Origin: Mycoplasma sp. CAG:472
GTDB lineage: Bacteria; Bacillota_I; Bacilli_A; RF39; UBA660
Direction of reading: 5' to 3'
DNA length: 60,929 bases
Assembly (NCBI GenBank): GCA_000437315.1
Contig: FR899426.1
Span: 1-60,929 of the forward strand
Part shown: one piece after another, positions 1-9,814 of the stretch
Position numbering within the stretch: the stretch's first letter is position 1
How the letters are laid out: every line of letters starts with the position of its first letter
Position numbers and translations under genes: made by a program
Notes under the pieces: generated by a model
Seen by the model: only the letters and a program-made list of their open reading frames with translations
The model's database searches: none
Told to the model about the DNA's origin: nothing

Positions 1-1409
1 TTATAATTTTCTAAAAGTTCATTATACTTATCTATAATTTCATCATATTTTTCATTGATATCATCAATTATATCAGTTTGATTTTTAATATTTTCATATT
101 CTTTTTCAATATTATTTTTTAAAATATTAATATTTTTTTCATTAGCATAAATTTTAATTATACTATTATCTATAAAGTTATAATTATACACTTTATTATG
201 CTTTAAATTATCGACTAAATCATCAAATATATTTTTAGCATTTACTCCATATTGATGTAAAATAATTCTATAAACGTAAGCATTTTCTTTAGTATGTGAT
301 GTAACAAAATCTGGGTATGTTTCTACTTCAATTTTAATATTATCTAAAGTATTATCAATTACATATTCATAATGAGTATTTGTATCAATTAAAAGATTAT
401 CTTGCATCTTTACATTAAACTCACTTTTTGTAGTTTTAAACTTTGGAGAAATACTATTTATATAACTAATTTTAGATATCTCAATTGAAAATAATCCAGA
501 ACCTATTCCAAATATAGAAAGTGATGCAATTAAAGTAATAAGCATTCTTTTGAATGGAATTTTCTTACTAAATAATAAGTCAAATAAGAATTCTATAGTT
601 AAAATATTTAAGAAAATAATTGATAATGAAATAAGAATTAAACCAATGTATGTAAGCCCGTTAAATGCAAAATATAATATTATAATAAGTCCTATAAAAA
701 ATATAATTAAAGTAACTAGAAATGGAAATGTAAAACAAGCTATAAAAAATTTAACAAAAACAATTAAAATATTAGAAAATAAATTAATAAATGAATAATC
801 ATTTCTCTTTATTTCTTTTATAGGTTTACTTTCCTTTACCTCTTTTGTAAATTTTAAATCATTATCTTTTTTTAAATCCATTTTGTCTAAAAAACCAATT
901 TTAAATATATATATCATTACTATAATAAATAAAGCAACATAAGCAAATTCAAATATAAATTCAAAAAAGTTTGCCACAAAAATTGTAAAATCATTTTGAC
1001 TAACACTTGTTATTAAATTAGTTACTTTATTACTTAATAAGTTAACTGGTAACTTTAATATTAATAATGCTAAAAATGTAAACATCATAACTAAAAAACA
1101 TTTTGTATTATCAAGAAGTGTATTATTAACAATAAAGTTATAAGTATTTTTTACAAAACTAAAGAAACTATCAATTGCATTTTTATCTTTATTTTCAGTA
1201 TTATTAATATCTACATCATCATTTGTAAGACTATCTAAAGTAACATTAAATATTTTGCATATAGCAAGGAGTTTGTCCATTTCTGGATATGTTTGTCCAC
1301 TTTCCCATTTTGATACAGATTGCCTTGATACATCAAGTGATGCTGCTAAGTCTTCTTGACTCATCTTATTTTCTTTTCTAAGTTTTACTAACTTTTCACT
1401 AAAATTCAT
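1..1409 (-). CDS. XRE-family helix-turn-helix regulator with membrane domain (3' end outside window)
   Basis: The frame is open from an ATG at 1409 to the window edge, so the C-terminus is missing. Residues 1-65 form a Cro/C1-type helix-turn-helix (EDLAASLDVSRQSVSKWESG), which binds DNA. After a linker come at least four hydrophobic stretches, roughly residues 105-125, 150-175, 210-245 and 255-280, then a hydrophilic domain of about 160 residues, so the protein should sit in the membrane. The layout matches the common Bacillota class of XRE regulators with membrane-bound sensor or effector tails, but the tail is not a family I can name. Its target genes are unknown. The DNA-binding call is solid; the membrane-sensor role is inference. 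Confidence 0.8.
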   Translation of the reverse strand, partial: MNFSEKLVKLRKENKMSQEDLAASLDVSRQSVSKWESGQTYPEMDKLLAICKIFNVTLDSLTNDDVDINNTENKDKNAIDSFFSFVKNTYNFIVNNTLLDNTKCFLVMMFTFLALLILKLPVNLLSNKVTNLITSVSQNDFTIFVANFFEFIFEFAYVALFIIVMIYIFKIGFLDKMDLKKDNDLKFTKEVKESKPIKEIKRNDYSFINLFSNILIVFVKFFIACFTFPFLVTLIIFFIGLIIILYFAFNGLTYIGLILISLSIIFLNILTIEFLFDLLFSKKIPFKRMLITLIASLSIFGIGSGLFSIEISKISYINSISPKFKTTKSEFNVKMQDNLLIDTNTHYEYVIDNTLDNIKIEVETYPDFVTSHTKENAYVYRIILHQYGVNAKNIFDDLVDNLKHNKVYNYNFIDNSIIKIYANEKNINILKNNIEKEYENIKNQTDIIDDINEKYDEIIDKYNELLENY

Positions 1410-1498
1410 AATCTTTCCTTCTTTCTAAAAAAATTTTATCATGTAACTCAGTTGCGGAAAACCAATTTTAGGTTGTTTTTTGTAACTTTTGAGTTGCA

Positions 1499-3658
1499 TT
1501 ATCTATAATAAGATTGTTCTTTTACATGTCCATCTTTATCAAAATAACTTGCATACTCTTTTTCTAAACTTAAATATTCATTATATTCATTTATAGCTCT
1601 AGGATCACTACCAACAATACATGAAATAATACTATAATCATCATTAATTAAAATGAAAAAGTCTTTATTATATATTATCTTTAAAGCATGCGATAAATCT
1701 AAAATTCCAAATGTTTTTTCATAATATATTTTATTTATATTTGTTATGTCTTCTTTGGTAATATACTCTTTTTCTATTTCTTTAGTTTCCATTCTTGGAT
1801 CTAAATATCTAACAGTGGCTTCAAAACTTGAGGTAGTATAAAGTGATGTATCATCTTTTTTCGTAATTATATAATTTGCATAATCATATCCACCTAAATT
1901 GGCATACATATCTGGGGTTTCATCTAATGGTCTTAAATTTTCATAACTAATAAGGTCCCTAGGCATCATTTCATAACCACCAATTCTTTCAATTTGATTT
2001 TTATAATTACCCATGAGTACTAAAGAAATACTTTCTTCTTTGCTTTCATTTAACGAAGAAATATTAATCATTTTTTCAAAAGCAGTTTTTGCTACATCAA
2101 ATATATTTCTCATATAATCAATATTTTTTACACTTATAGATTCAATTGAGTTACATAAAAGTACATTTCCATTTCTAACAAAAGGAATCATTGCACATAC
2201 ATTTTCATTACTATCTTTTATAACTAAAACTCTTCCGTTAACATTTTCGGCGCAGTACCTAACAAAAGAGTCCGCTTCCCCACCTATTTTAAAACAACAA
2301 TTGGTTTTTGAACCCATTACAAATAAATTAGGATCATCACAAGAAAGTGTTTCGTAATAATAACCATCTTTTGTGCCACTTACATAAGGAATAGTTTTTT
2401 GATAGTTATGACGCACCTTTCTATATTCCTCACTTATATTTTGAATAATACTATTATCATTAGTAAATGATTGAAACTTTTTATTATCTACACATTCATT
2501 AATTATACTTCCCTCAAGTGGTGCTAAATCTGGATCAAGGGGTCTTAATATACCATTTTTAAGTAAATCTTTATAAAAATCTATTTTATTATAAATATGT
2601 TGCGTTTTAAATCTTTTTTCATATTCACTAAAACCAGCATATATAACATCAACATTTTGTGATATTTCATAATCGTTATTAAGAATACTTTTTAATAATC
2701 CATTTGGACTAAAAAAGAAATTAATAAACTGCTCATCATAAATAATTTTACCAAAATTTAAATGAATTTTTTGTAAATCTATTAAATATAAACTACTAAA
2801 TACTTTTCTAAATTTATTTTCATCTTTATTTAACATATTAATTAACTTTTCAGAATTTTGATAGCCTAAGACAGCAATTAAATTTATAGCAAAACGCATT
2901 TGTCTATCATAATTATAATGTTTAAAATCATCGAAATTATTTTGAACTATATTAATTAAGTTTTTAACTTGTTTAGGTTTAATATCAAGTAGTACCTCTA
3001 AAGAGTTATTATCAAAATTATTTAATTTATCTTTATATTTTCCTTCGACTAAAATTCTTTTGTAAGAACTATAATCATACTTTATAATATCAATAAGATT
3101 TATATCACCACTTAATAAATAACCAATAATTTCATTTATTTTAGAATCTATATTTTCCAAATTAGAATTTTCCTTAAGAATATTAGATTTTAAATGATCA
3201 TTTAAAGTAGATATAACTTTTTTATTAAGTTTGCCACTTTGATGGTAATCCTTTTTCATTTGCAAAAAAGCATTAATAAATTTTATATCTTTAATATCTG
3301 TATAATCTATATCTATATTTTTAATTAATCCCTTATTAAAAAGTATTTCATATTCATTAAATATTACATTATAATCGAATCTTTTATCATCAAAACTATT
3401 TTCATTAATATCATTTATATTTGATATATCAAAAAACAAAGGTACAGTTTTAGCAATAGTAATAAGCATTTTTTTATAATACTTTTCATAATCATACATA
3501 TAAATATACATAAAAAGTTTACTTGCATTATCAAAATAAATAGAACATAAATTTATTAATTCTTCCTCAGTAAAGTCACGAAAACCATCTTCATTTAAAA
3601 ACATCGTATTATTTATTTTAATATTTGGATAAGCATTAATAAACTGTTCTTTTGTCAT
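1499..3658 (-). CDS. Large hypothetical protein with a T-x-CC-x-x-x-GG motif domain
   Basis: 719 residues, ATG with GGAGGTAAAA just upstream, no signal peptide and no clear membrane segment, so probably cytoplasmic. The first 400 residues are Asn/Asp/Lys-rich and look helical. Near residues 450-560 a compact conserved-looking block carries GSKTNCCFKIGGEAD followed by alternating hydrophobic strands (GRVLVIKD, VCAMIPFV, VLLCNSIES). This resembles the TDCCQxxGGxG-type block I know from uncharacterised bacterial and phage proteins that may have a GNAT-like fold. I cannot name a family. It stands alone between two unrelated genes. Confidence 0.75.
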   Translation of the reverse strand: MTKEQFINAYPNIKINNTMFLNEDGFRDFTEEELINLCSIYFDNASKLFMYIYMYDYEKYYKKMLITIAKTVPLFFDISNINDINENSFDDKRFDYNVIFNEYEILFNKGLIKNIDIDYTDIKDIKFINAFLQMKKDYHQSGKLNKKVISTLNDHLKSNILKENSNLENIDSKINEIIGYLLSGDINLIDIIKYDYSSYKRILVEGKYKDKLNNFDNNSLEVLLDIKPKQVKNLINIVQNNFDDFKHYNYDRQMRFAINLIAVLGYQNSEKLINMLNKDENKFRKVFSSLYLIDLQKIHLNFGKIIYDEQFINFFFSPNGLLKSILNNDYEISQNVDVIYAGFSEYEKRFKTQHIYNKIDFYKDLLKNGILRPLDPDLAPLEGSIINECVDNKKFQSFTNDNSIIQNISEEYRKVRHNYQKTIPYVSGTKDGYYYETLSCDDPNLFVMGSKTNCCFKIGGEADSFVRYCAENVNGRVLVIKDSNENVCAMIPFVRNGNVLLCNSIESISVKNIDYMRNIFDVAKTAFEKMINISSLNESKEESISLVLMGNYKNQIERIGGYEMMPRDLISYENLRPLDETPDMYANLGGYDYANYIITKKDDTSLYTTSSFEATVRYLDPRMETKEIEKEYITKEDITNINKIYYEKTFGILDLSHALKIIYNKDFFILINDDYSIISCIVGSDPRAINEYNEYLSLEKEYASYFDKDGHVKEQSYYR

Positions 3659-3934
3659 TTTTACCTCCGATTAATTTTTATTTTTAAGACAGTATTTGCA
3701 TGATATTTATAAAGTCTATAATATGAGCATTTTATATCATCGATTGATTTTACACCTAATGTTACAATATTTTATGAACTTAGTTTATTATTTTCATTTT
3801 CATAAAATTCACACCTATTTATAGTATATATTTTTTTATAAATATTGTATATCATTTAACATACACTTTACATTTTGATTTACACTATACAATTTTCAAG
3901 ACTTTTACTATACAATTTTCAGAAAATAAAAACT

Positions 3935-4441
3935 TTATTTAACTTTTTCTCCATTTTCACAGTGATGATAAAATTCTAATAAATTTATTCCATATCTTGG
4001 TTTAGAATATTTAAAAATAAATAAATTTGTATCATCATAATTATTATTTAATTCATCATTTATAAACTTTTCTTTAATGTCATTTAAAGCAATATTTTCT
4101 GAACTATATTTTCTAATTCCACGGTATTTTTCCCAAGAATGTTCAAACCAATAATAGTCATTATCAATTTTATATATTAAAAATGTATGTGTTGGACAAA
4201 TATTATCAGAATAATATACTATAAAATATGTATTAAATTTAATGTTTTTCTTATCAAATAAATATCTTTCTAATTCTACTTGATCCCAACAAACTCCTAC
4301 TTTATTATTTAAAGTTTCTCCTGGGGACTGTAATGTATATAAACTTTCAAAGTCTTTATCAATTACATAATGTATATTTCCATTTATATCTAAATAACCA
4401 TATTTAATATCATTCATAATATTCATTATATCATTTTCCAT
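3935..4441 (-). CDS. Transglutaminase-like cysteine protease-fold protein
   Basis: 168 residues without signal peptide. Cys51 lies in GVCWDQVELERYLF, His85 in PTHTFLIY, and an acidic residue (Glu100, in YYWFEHSW) follows about 15 residues later. This order of Cys, His and acid with the hydrophobic spacing of HTFLIYKIDNDYYWFEHSW is that of the transglutaminase-like/papain fold. The third residue is usually Asp and the His is usually followed by a small residue and Trp, so the match is to the superfamily rather than to a defined subfamily. Substrate unknown; such proteins may be proteases, amidases or transferases. It lies just downstream of the broken rhuM gene, but there is no evidence of a shared role. 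Confidence 0.6.
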   Translation of the reverse strand: MENDIMNIMNDIKYGYLDINGNIHYVIDKDFESLYTLQSPGETLNNKVGVCWDQVELERYLFDKKNIKFNTYFIVYYSDNICPTHTFLIYKIDNDYYWFEHSWEKYRGIRKYSSENIALNDIKEKFINDELNNNYDDTNLFIFKYSKPRYGINLLEFYHHCENGEKVK

Positions 4442-4467
4442 ATATCATATATTTCCTTTCTAAATAT

Positions 4468-5471
4468 TTAATTTTTATCTAAGCTTTCCGTGATTTGATT
4501 TAATTTATTAATAGAATTTAAATACTCTTTTTCAATAGGAGTAAGTTCTTTTATTTGATATTTTTCATACTCTATTTTTGCTTTTTCCATAGCTTTTTTA
4601 TGACTAATTTTTCCAGGATTAGTTAATACTTCAGCATTCAATGAATTCAAAATTTTATCTAGTTGATTTATATAATTTTCATTCTCATTGTTTTATGTTT
4701 CATCGCTTGAAACTCCGCAAAATCAAAATAACCAGAAACTAGATTATTTAACATCTTTAACTCTTCTTCCGTTAAGTAATTTTTAGCAATTTCTATATCA
4801 TTAATACTTGGTAATTCGCCTTTAAAACTAGTAAGTCCCATAAATGGTTTATTTGAATCTGCTCTATTATATATCACTTCAGCTGCCGTGTTTCCGTGGG
4901 CAGCATAATGAAATTTGTTTTGTACCATCTTAAAGAACTTTATTGTTTCAGCTGCTTTAGGATTATAATCAATAGCAGTAGCATATAAATCTAAAACTTG
5001 TCTATATAATACTTTTTCAGACGACCTTATATCTTTAATGCGATTTAAAAGTTCATAAAAATATTTTCCACCACCAAGATTTTTAAGTCTTTCATCATCC
5101 ATAGTATAGCCTTTAATTATATATTCTTTAATTCTTTCTGTAGCCCATTTTCTAAAACGGACTCCTTCTAAAGATTTAACTCGATAACCAACACTAATTA
5201 CTACATCTAAATTATAATAAGAAACAGGTTGTTTCACACCATCAACACGCACTTTTTGCGTGTTGTTTTCCCTATCTAATTCACCATCATTGAAAACATT
5301 ATTTATATGCTTTCTGATAACTTTTTCATCTCTATTAAAAATTTGTGCCATCTGATTAGCGGTCAACCAAACAGTTTCATTTTCAAAATTAACATCTAAT
5401 TTAATATTTCCATCTTTTGACTCATATATAATTAATTCTGAATCATTTATCTTTGTAATTTCACTTTTCAT
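4468..5471 (-). pseudogene. rhuM: RhuM-family protein, frameshifted near its C-terminus
   Basis: The N-terminal frame starts best at ATG 5471 (AAGGA eight bases upstream; a GTG at 5489 is possible). It carries the RhuM signature: VWLTANQMAQIF, a helix-turn-helix-like KVIRKHINNVF, YYNLDVVISVGYRVKS and FRKWATERIKEYI. It breaks after MKHKTM near 4685. The conserved C-terminal tail (ENENYINQLDKIL, then PGKISHKKAMEKAK and EYEKY) continues in another frame to 4468. One missing base explains this. RhuM proteins occur on pathogenicity islands and plasmids and their biochemical role is unclear. Both halves are otherwise intact, so the break is recent or a sequencing error. Confidence 0.85.
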
Positions 5472-5580
5472 TTCATTACATCCTTTCACAACAAATTTAA
5501 TTAATTTTCATATACCAAGTAAAATATATAAATATGCACTCCAACATCAGAATTTCCTAAGATTTTTTCAAGTCAACTCA

Positions 5581-6780
5581 TTATGTATGAATTTTTCTAT
5601 CCAATATACAAAAGCATTCAATATGATATGTATAAGAAAACATATCTAAAATATAAAACTTTTTTATTTCATAATTAGCTAAATCTACTAAATTATTTGC
5701 TAAACTTTGTGTATCGCAAGAAACATAAATAATTCTTTGAGGACAAATATTATTAATAACCTCAATTGTTTTTTTATCAAGACCCGCTCTTGCAGGATCT
5801 ACAATAATAGTATCAATTTTATCATTAATAAAACCTATTTTATCCTCGACTTTACCTAAAATAAAATTAATATTATCACATTTATTAATCTTTGCATTTA
5901 TTAAAGCATTTTTAACAGCATTAGGAATAACTTCAATTGAATAAACCTTATCTACTACTTTACTTGCTACAATAGATAATGTTCCAACACCTGAATATAA
6001 ATCTAGTACAGTTTTTCCTACAATATTTTCTTTTATTAAATTAAACAATTCTAAATTTATATAATTATTAACTTGAAAAAATGAATTATAACTTACTGTA
6101 AAAAATAAATTATTAATCTTCTCCATAAAATTATCTTGTCCATAAATACATTTATCATTTAAAACTATTCCAACAATTTTATAATCTTCGGGATTTAAAA
6201 TAACTGGTTTTTCTTTAGAATCTATTATAATAAGAACTTCATCATTATAATTTGCTCTTATAGTAACATTTGCATTTTCTAATTTCATATTTTTAACAAA
6301 TTCAAATGATTTATTTATAGACTTTTTAGTTACTTTACACTCCTTTATTTCAATAAGATTATGAGTACTTTTTTCATAAAATCCAAGTTTACAATCCACT
6401 ATTTTAAGTTCTATTTTATTACGATAATATAAATCATTTTCATTTCTAATTACATTAATTTTAGGAATATCAAATTTAGATAAAATATTTTTAACTCTTT
6501 CTTTTTTATATTCTAAAGTATTTTCATAATTTAAATGACATAAACTGCATCCACCACAAACTCCAAAATATTTACAAAATGGTTCGACTCGTTTAGAACT
6601 TTTATAAATAATTGTATTAATATTTCCTTCCATAAAACTTTTTTTATCTTTTGTAATTGTTACATCAACAGTTTCACCAGGAAGAGCTCCTTTTACAAAA
6701 ATAATTTTACCATTGATATTTCCAATCCCATTACCAAAATGATCCATTCTATCAATATGTACTTGCATTTTAACCACCAA
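5581..6780 (-). CDS. rlmD: 23S rRNA (uracil-5-)-methyltransferase, RlmD/RumA (TrmA) family
   Basis: 399 residues. N-terminal TRAM domain (about 5-60), then iron-sulfur ligands Cys69, Cys75 and Cys78 (CKYFGVCGGCSLC), then a Rossmann SAM-binding core with VLDLYSGVGTLS, DPARAGLD, and the catalytic nucleophile Cys355 in YVSCDTQSLANN. All TrmA-family landmarks are present, so the enzyme should transfer a methyl group from SAM to C5 of a uridine in 23S rRNA. In Bacillota one such enzyme (RlmCD) often modifies two sites, so the exact target is uncertain. Transcribed alone; the tandem small-RNA repeats lie directly upstream and point toward it. Confidence 0.93.
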   Translation of the reverse strand: MVVKMQVHIDRMDHFGNGIGNINGKIIFVKGALPGETVDVTITKDKKSFMEGNINTIIYKSSKRVEPFCKYFGVCGGCSLCHLNYENTLEYKKERVKNILSKFDIPKINVIRNENDLYYRNKIELKIVDCKLGFYEKSTHNLIEIKECKVTKKSINKSFEFVKNMKLENANVTIRANYNDEVLIIIDSKEKPVILNPEDYKIVGIVLNDKCIYGQDNFMEKINNLFFTVSYNSFFQVNNYINLELFNLIKENIVGKTVLDLYSGVGTLSIVASKVVDKVYSIEVIPNAVKNALINAKINKCDNINFILGKVEDKIGFINDKIDTIIVDPARAGLDKKTIEVINNICPQRIIYVSCDTQSLANNLVDLANYEIKKFYILDMFSYTYHIECFCILDRKIHT

Positions 6781-6835
6781 AATAATTATATCATGGTAGA
6801 ACTATAAAAAAAAGAACTTCAATTGTCCCTAAAAT

Positions 6836-6897
6836 AAAAAAATCAGGACACTGTCGTAATAGCTTCCCATTAAAAATGATTTAACATTTTTCCCTGT
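6836..6897 (-). ncRNA. Predicted small RNA, repeat copy B
   Basis: On the minus strand a -35 box TTGACA (6928-6933), an 18-base spacer and a -10 box TAGATT (6904-6909) precede a transcript of about 62 nt that ends in a T-run (6836-6842). The RNA contains a small hairpin whose loop is conserved with copy A while its stem differs: CTGT/ATAG here against CCGT/ACGG in copy A on the plus strand. Compensating stem changes support a structured RNA. No open frame of useful length. Possible role: RNA antitoxin left from an AbiF-like locus (inference). Confidence 0.55.
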
Positions 6898-7053
6898 ATA
6901 TTCAATCTATTCAAATTAACTATATGTTGTCAATAAAAATAATTCCTGAAATAAAAAAAAACAGACCTCCGTCGTAACGGTTGCCCTTTAAAAATGATTT
7001 AACATTTTTTCAACGCATACTCAATATACTATAATTAACTATATGTTGTCAAT
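6841..7053 (-). repeat. Tandem direct repeat (two units, 119 bp period)
   Basis: Units at 6841-6934 and 6960-7053 share promoter-like boxes, the ATGATTTAACATTTTT core and the hairpin region. They differ in the hairpin stem and in the promoter spacer. Together with the Abi remnant they fill the gap between the methyltransferase and the germination operon. Confidence 0.8.
6953..7017 (-). ncRNA. Predicted small RNA, repeat copy A
   Basis: Second copy of the same unit, 119 bp from copy B. It has -35 TTGACA (7047-7052), an 18-base spacer and -10 TATATT (7023-7028), then about 65 nt ending in nine T residues (6953-6961). It shares the segment AAATGTTAAATCATTTTTAA with copy B and carries a CCGT-TACG-ACGG hairpin. 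It starts right after the Abi-like remnant on the same strand. Transcription is predicted, not shown. Confidence 0.55.
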
Positions 7054-7058
7054 GATAT

Positions 7059-7260
7059 TTAATAATAAAATTTAATTAATTTATCAAAATATTCATATAC
7101 TGATTTCAGTAATTCATTATCTTTATAATATTCTTTATTCATTGGAATTCTTTTGTAAAAGAACTTTTTTAATTTTCTTTTTAATCATTAACTTAAATTT
7201 AATATTTTTACTTTTAAGTAGTTTAATCATTTCATCAATTGTAGTTTTTGGTTTTAGCAT
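7059..7260 (-). pseudogene. Abi_2/AbiF-type abortive infection protein, large internal deletion
   Basis: ATG 7260 follows a strong ribosome binding site (GGGAGG). The first 41 codons begin MLKPKTTIDEMIKLLKSKNI, the usual N-terminus of Abi_2/AbiF-family proteins (Lys-Pro-Thr-Ile-x-x-Gln/Met-Ile-x-Leu-Leu-Lys-Ser). The frame stops at 7135, but a second frame across the same point reads RIPMNKEYYKDNELLKSVYE, which looks like the family's C-terminal end, to a stop at 7059. About 230 residues of the usual 300 or so are gone, so the protein is not functional. The small-RNA repeats follow on the same strand. Family call from N-terminal similarity only. Confidence 0.6.
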
Positions 7261-7364
7261 AATAACCTCCCTGTGAGGATGTATTATAATTGTAAGTATT
7301 AAAATAAATTGTCGAACTATTTCATATATATCATATTTTCTAATAATTTAGCCATAATATAGTT

Positions 7365-8744
7365 ATGATAAATAAAATAAAGGAAATGTTTTCAGAAAAT
7401 GATGATTTAGTTATAAGAAAAGTAAAAATTAATTTTTTTCATAGTATCTATGTTATTTTTTTTGATACTTTGGTTAATCAAGATAAAATTAATGAATATA
7501 TTTTAAAAAGAATTACTAGTATAAATAAACTTCATAACTTTGAAAGTGAAGTACCTGGCAGTAATGTTAATAAAATAAAGTTTAATAAAATAGAATACTT
7601 TTTATATAATGGTTTTACGATTGTAATTAATCAAAATAAAATATATGCTATTGAAACTCGTGCATCTCTTGACAGAAATGTTTCAGTTAATGAAATAGAG
7701 CCATCACTAAAAGGTCCAAGAAATGCCTTTATTGAAAATTATCAAACTAATTTAGGCCTTATAAAAAGGCGTATTAAAACAAGTAATTTAAAATGTAAAA
7801 ATCTTGATATTGGAAGAATTTCTAAAACTAAAATAGGTATATTATATATCGAAGGCATAACTAAAACTAAACTTGTTGATATGGCTTATCAAAAACTCGA
7901 AAAAGTGGATATTGACCTTATTAACGATAGTGAAAACTTAAAAAAATATTTATCTGAAAATCCTCATTTACCTACGATAATTGCTACCGAAAGACCTGAT
8001 AGATGTGCAAGAGCATTAGCCGAAGGTAAAATAGTAATACTTGCAAATGATAGTCCAACCGCCTTAATCTTACCAGCGTTTTTTATTGATTTTATAAATC
8101 CATTTTCTGATGATTACACAAAAGATTTTAATATTAATATAACTAAATTTTTAAGACTAGCATCCTATATTTTATCTGTGGTTACCCCTGCATTTTATAT
8201 TGCTATTGTCGGTTATAATCAAGAAGCCATTCCCTCGAGTCTTATGATAAATTTTTCTATTCAAAGAAATGGAATTCCCTTTCCCGCTATAATAGAGTGT
8301 TTTTTAATGCTTGGTATTTGTGAAATTTTAAGAGAAAGTGATTTAAGATTTCCTACAAAATATGGTTCAGCTATATCAATACTTGGTGCCCTTGTTTTAG
8401 GTGAGTCTGCAGTAAGTGCAGGACTTATTACCCCAATAATGATAATAGTAACCTCTTTTACTTATATATCAAGTTTAATTTTTCCTGAAATCGAGGTAAC
8501 CAATTCTTTAAGATATTATAGATTTATTTGCCTTATTTGTGCATCCTTTTTAGGGCTATATGGTCTTTTAATTGGGTTTTTAGTCTTTTTAACAGATCTT
8601 ATTAGTACAAAATCAATAGGTTACCCATATATGTTTCCCCTACTTCCTTTTGATAAGACCTATACTAAAGAAACATTATTTAAAATGCATAATAACAAAA
8701 GAAGTGAACTTTTATCAAGTAACTTTACAAAGGAGAAATCATGA
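7365..8744 (+). CDS. gerAA: Spore germination protein, GerA (A subunit) family
   Basis: 459 residues. The soluble N-terminal half carries the family block EPSLKGPRNAFIENYQTN (about 112-129) and ERPDRCARALAEGKIVILAND (about 209-229, split by a turn); the C-terminal half has about five membrane helices (240-430). GerA-type A subunits sit in the spore inner membrane and, with B and C subunits, form the nutrient-sensing germinant receptor. The stop TGA overlaps the ATG of the next gene (ATGA), which indicates translational coupling. The gene letter is a family label; which receptor paralogue this is cannot be told. Confidence 0.92.
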   Translation: MINKIKEMFSENDDLVIRKVKINFFHSIYVIFFDTLVNQDKINEYILKRITSINKLHNFESEVPGSNVNKIKFNKIEYFLYNGFTIVINQNKIYAIETRASLDRNVSVNEIEPSLKGPRNAFIENYQTNLGLIKRRIKTSNLKCKNLDIGRISKTKIGILYIEGITKTKLVDMAYQKLEKVDIDLINDSENLKKYLSENPHLPTIIATERPDRCARALAEGKIVILANDSPTALILPAFFIDFINPFSDDYTKDFNINITKFLRLASYILSVVTPAFYIAIVGYNQEAIPSSLMINFSIQRNGIPFPAIIECFLMLGICEILRESDLRFPTKYGSAISILGALVLGESAVSAGLITPIMIIVTSFTYISSLIFPEIEVTNSLRYYRFICLICASFLGLYGLLIGFLVFLTDLISTKSIGYPYMFPLLPFDKTYTKETLFKMHNNKRSELLSSNFTKEKS

Positions 8745-9814
8745 AAAAAATCTTATTAATTATAATTATTATTTTTCTTACTGGTTGTTATAACTACACT
8801 GAAATTAATGATCTAGCCTTTATATCCTCAATAGGTATTGATTATAATAAAACTAATGAAAGATTTATTGTAACTTATGAAATATTAAATGATAACTCCA
8901 CTGGCGAGGGCAAAATTAATAAATCTTACACTATATCAGCCGAAGGTAAAAACATTACTGATGCTTTTAATAATACTTCATTAAAAGTAAATAATAAACC
9001 TTATTTTTATCATTTAAAAATAATTGCTATTGATGAAACAGTGGCTAAAAAATATACTAAAGATATTGTAGATTATATTCTTCGTAATCCTAATGTAAAA
9101 AACGAATTTTTTCTTATTTTAATTAAAAATGCTAAAGCTAAAGATATTTTAGATAAATCTGATGAAGTAGATCCTGATATTGGTAACAAAATATTTAAAA
9201 TGATTAAATCAAATGAGGAACAAAATAATATTTCAATTGATCAAAACTTCGAAGCCACAACAAAATTCTTTACAAGTAAATTATCAAACGCTCTTATAAA
9301 TACCTTTACAATTAATGATAAAGATGAAATCATTGAACTTGGATTATCAGCATTTAAAGAGTATGAATATATAAAAACATTAACTAATGAAGAAAGTGCT
9401 TTATTTAATCTAATTATCAAAGGAAAAGCAAGTTTAACTTTAAATAAAAAAGATGATGATAAAATTATATCAGTAAATATCTACTCTGGCAAAGGTAAAA
9501 TAGAAATTAAAGATAGTGAAGTTATCTATAACATCGATGCTTTAGGAGAAATAAAAGTAAATACAACAAACATTAATTTAAAGGATGAAAAAGCATATCA
9601 TAACCTTAATGATGAATTTAAAAAAATATTAAATGAAAAGTTATTAAAATTTATCGAAGTACTTAAAAATGATAATTTAGACATTCTCGAAGTAAATAAT
9701 CTATACTATGAAAAGACAAGAAAAGAAATGAATATATTTAAAAGTTTTGATTTTAAACTTAATACAAATATTAAAATAGATAAGAAAGGATTGATCTTTA
9801 ATTTTGAAAACTAA
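8741..9814 (+). CDS. gerAC: Spore germination lipoprotein, GerC (GerAC) family
   Basis: 357 residues. The N-terminus is a lipoprotein signal with lipobox LTGC (Cys16), so the mature protein is lipid-anchored outside the membrane. The motif NDLAFISSIGIDYNK directly after the lipobox region is typical of Ger(x)C proteins. It is the C subunit of the germinant receptor and overlaps the A-subunit gene by four bases and the B-subunit gene by eleven. The gene order A-C-B is a known variant. Confidence 0.9.
   Translation: MKKILLIIIIIFLTGCYNYTEINDLAFISSIGIDYNKTNERFIVTYEILNDNSTGEGKINKSYTISAEGKNITDAFNNTSLKVNNKPYFYHLKIIAIDETVAKKYTKDIVDYILRNPNVKNEFFLILIKNAKAKDILDKSDEVDPDIGNKIFKMIKSNEEQNNISIDQNFEATTKFFTSKLSNALINTFTINDKDEIIELGLSAFKEYEYIKTLTNEESALFNLIIKGKASLTLNKKDDDKIISVNIYSGKGKIEIKDSEVIYNIDALGEIKVNTTNINLKDEKAYHNLNDEFKKILNEKLLKFIEVLKNDNLDILEVNNLYYEKTRKEMNIFKSFDFKLNTNIKIDKKGLIFNFEN

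Noticed and set aside
550..798. Plus-strand 82-residue ORF
   Set aside because: Lies inside the membrane-domain part of the minus-strand XRE regulator, which has the clear domain signature; it is a shadow frame.
3659..3934. Small gene or RNA in the gap upstream of the 719-residue protein
   Set aside because: Only AT-rich DNA with two short direct repeats (ACTATACAATTTTCA); no ORF with a ribosome binding site and no clear promoter-terminator pair.
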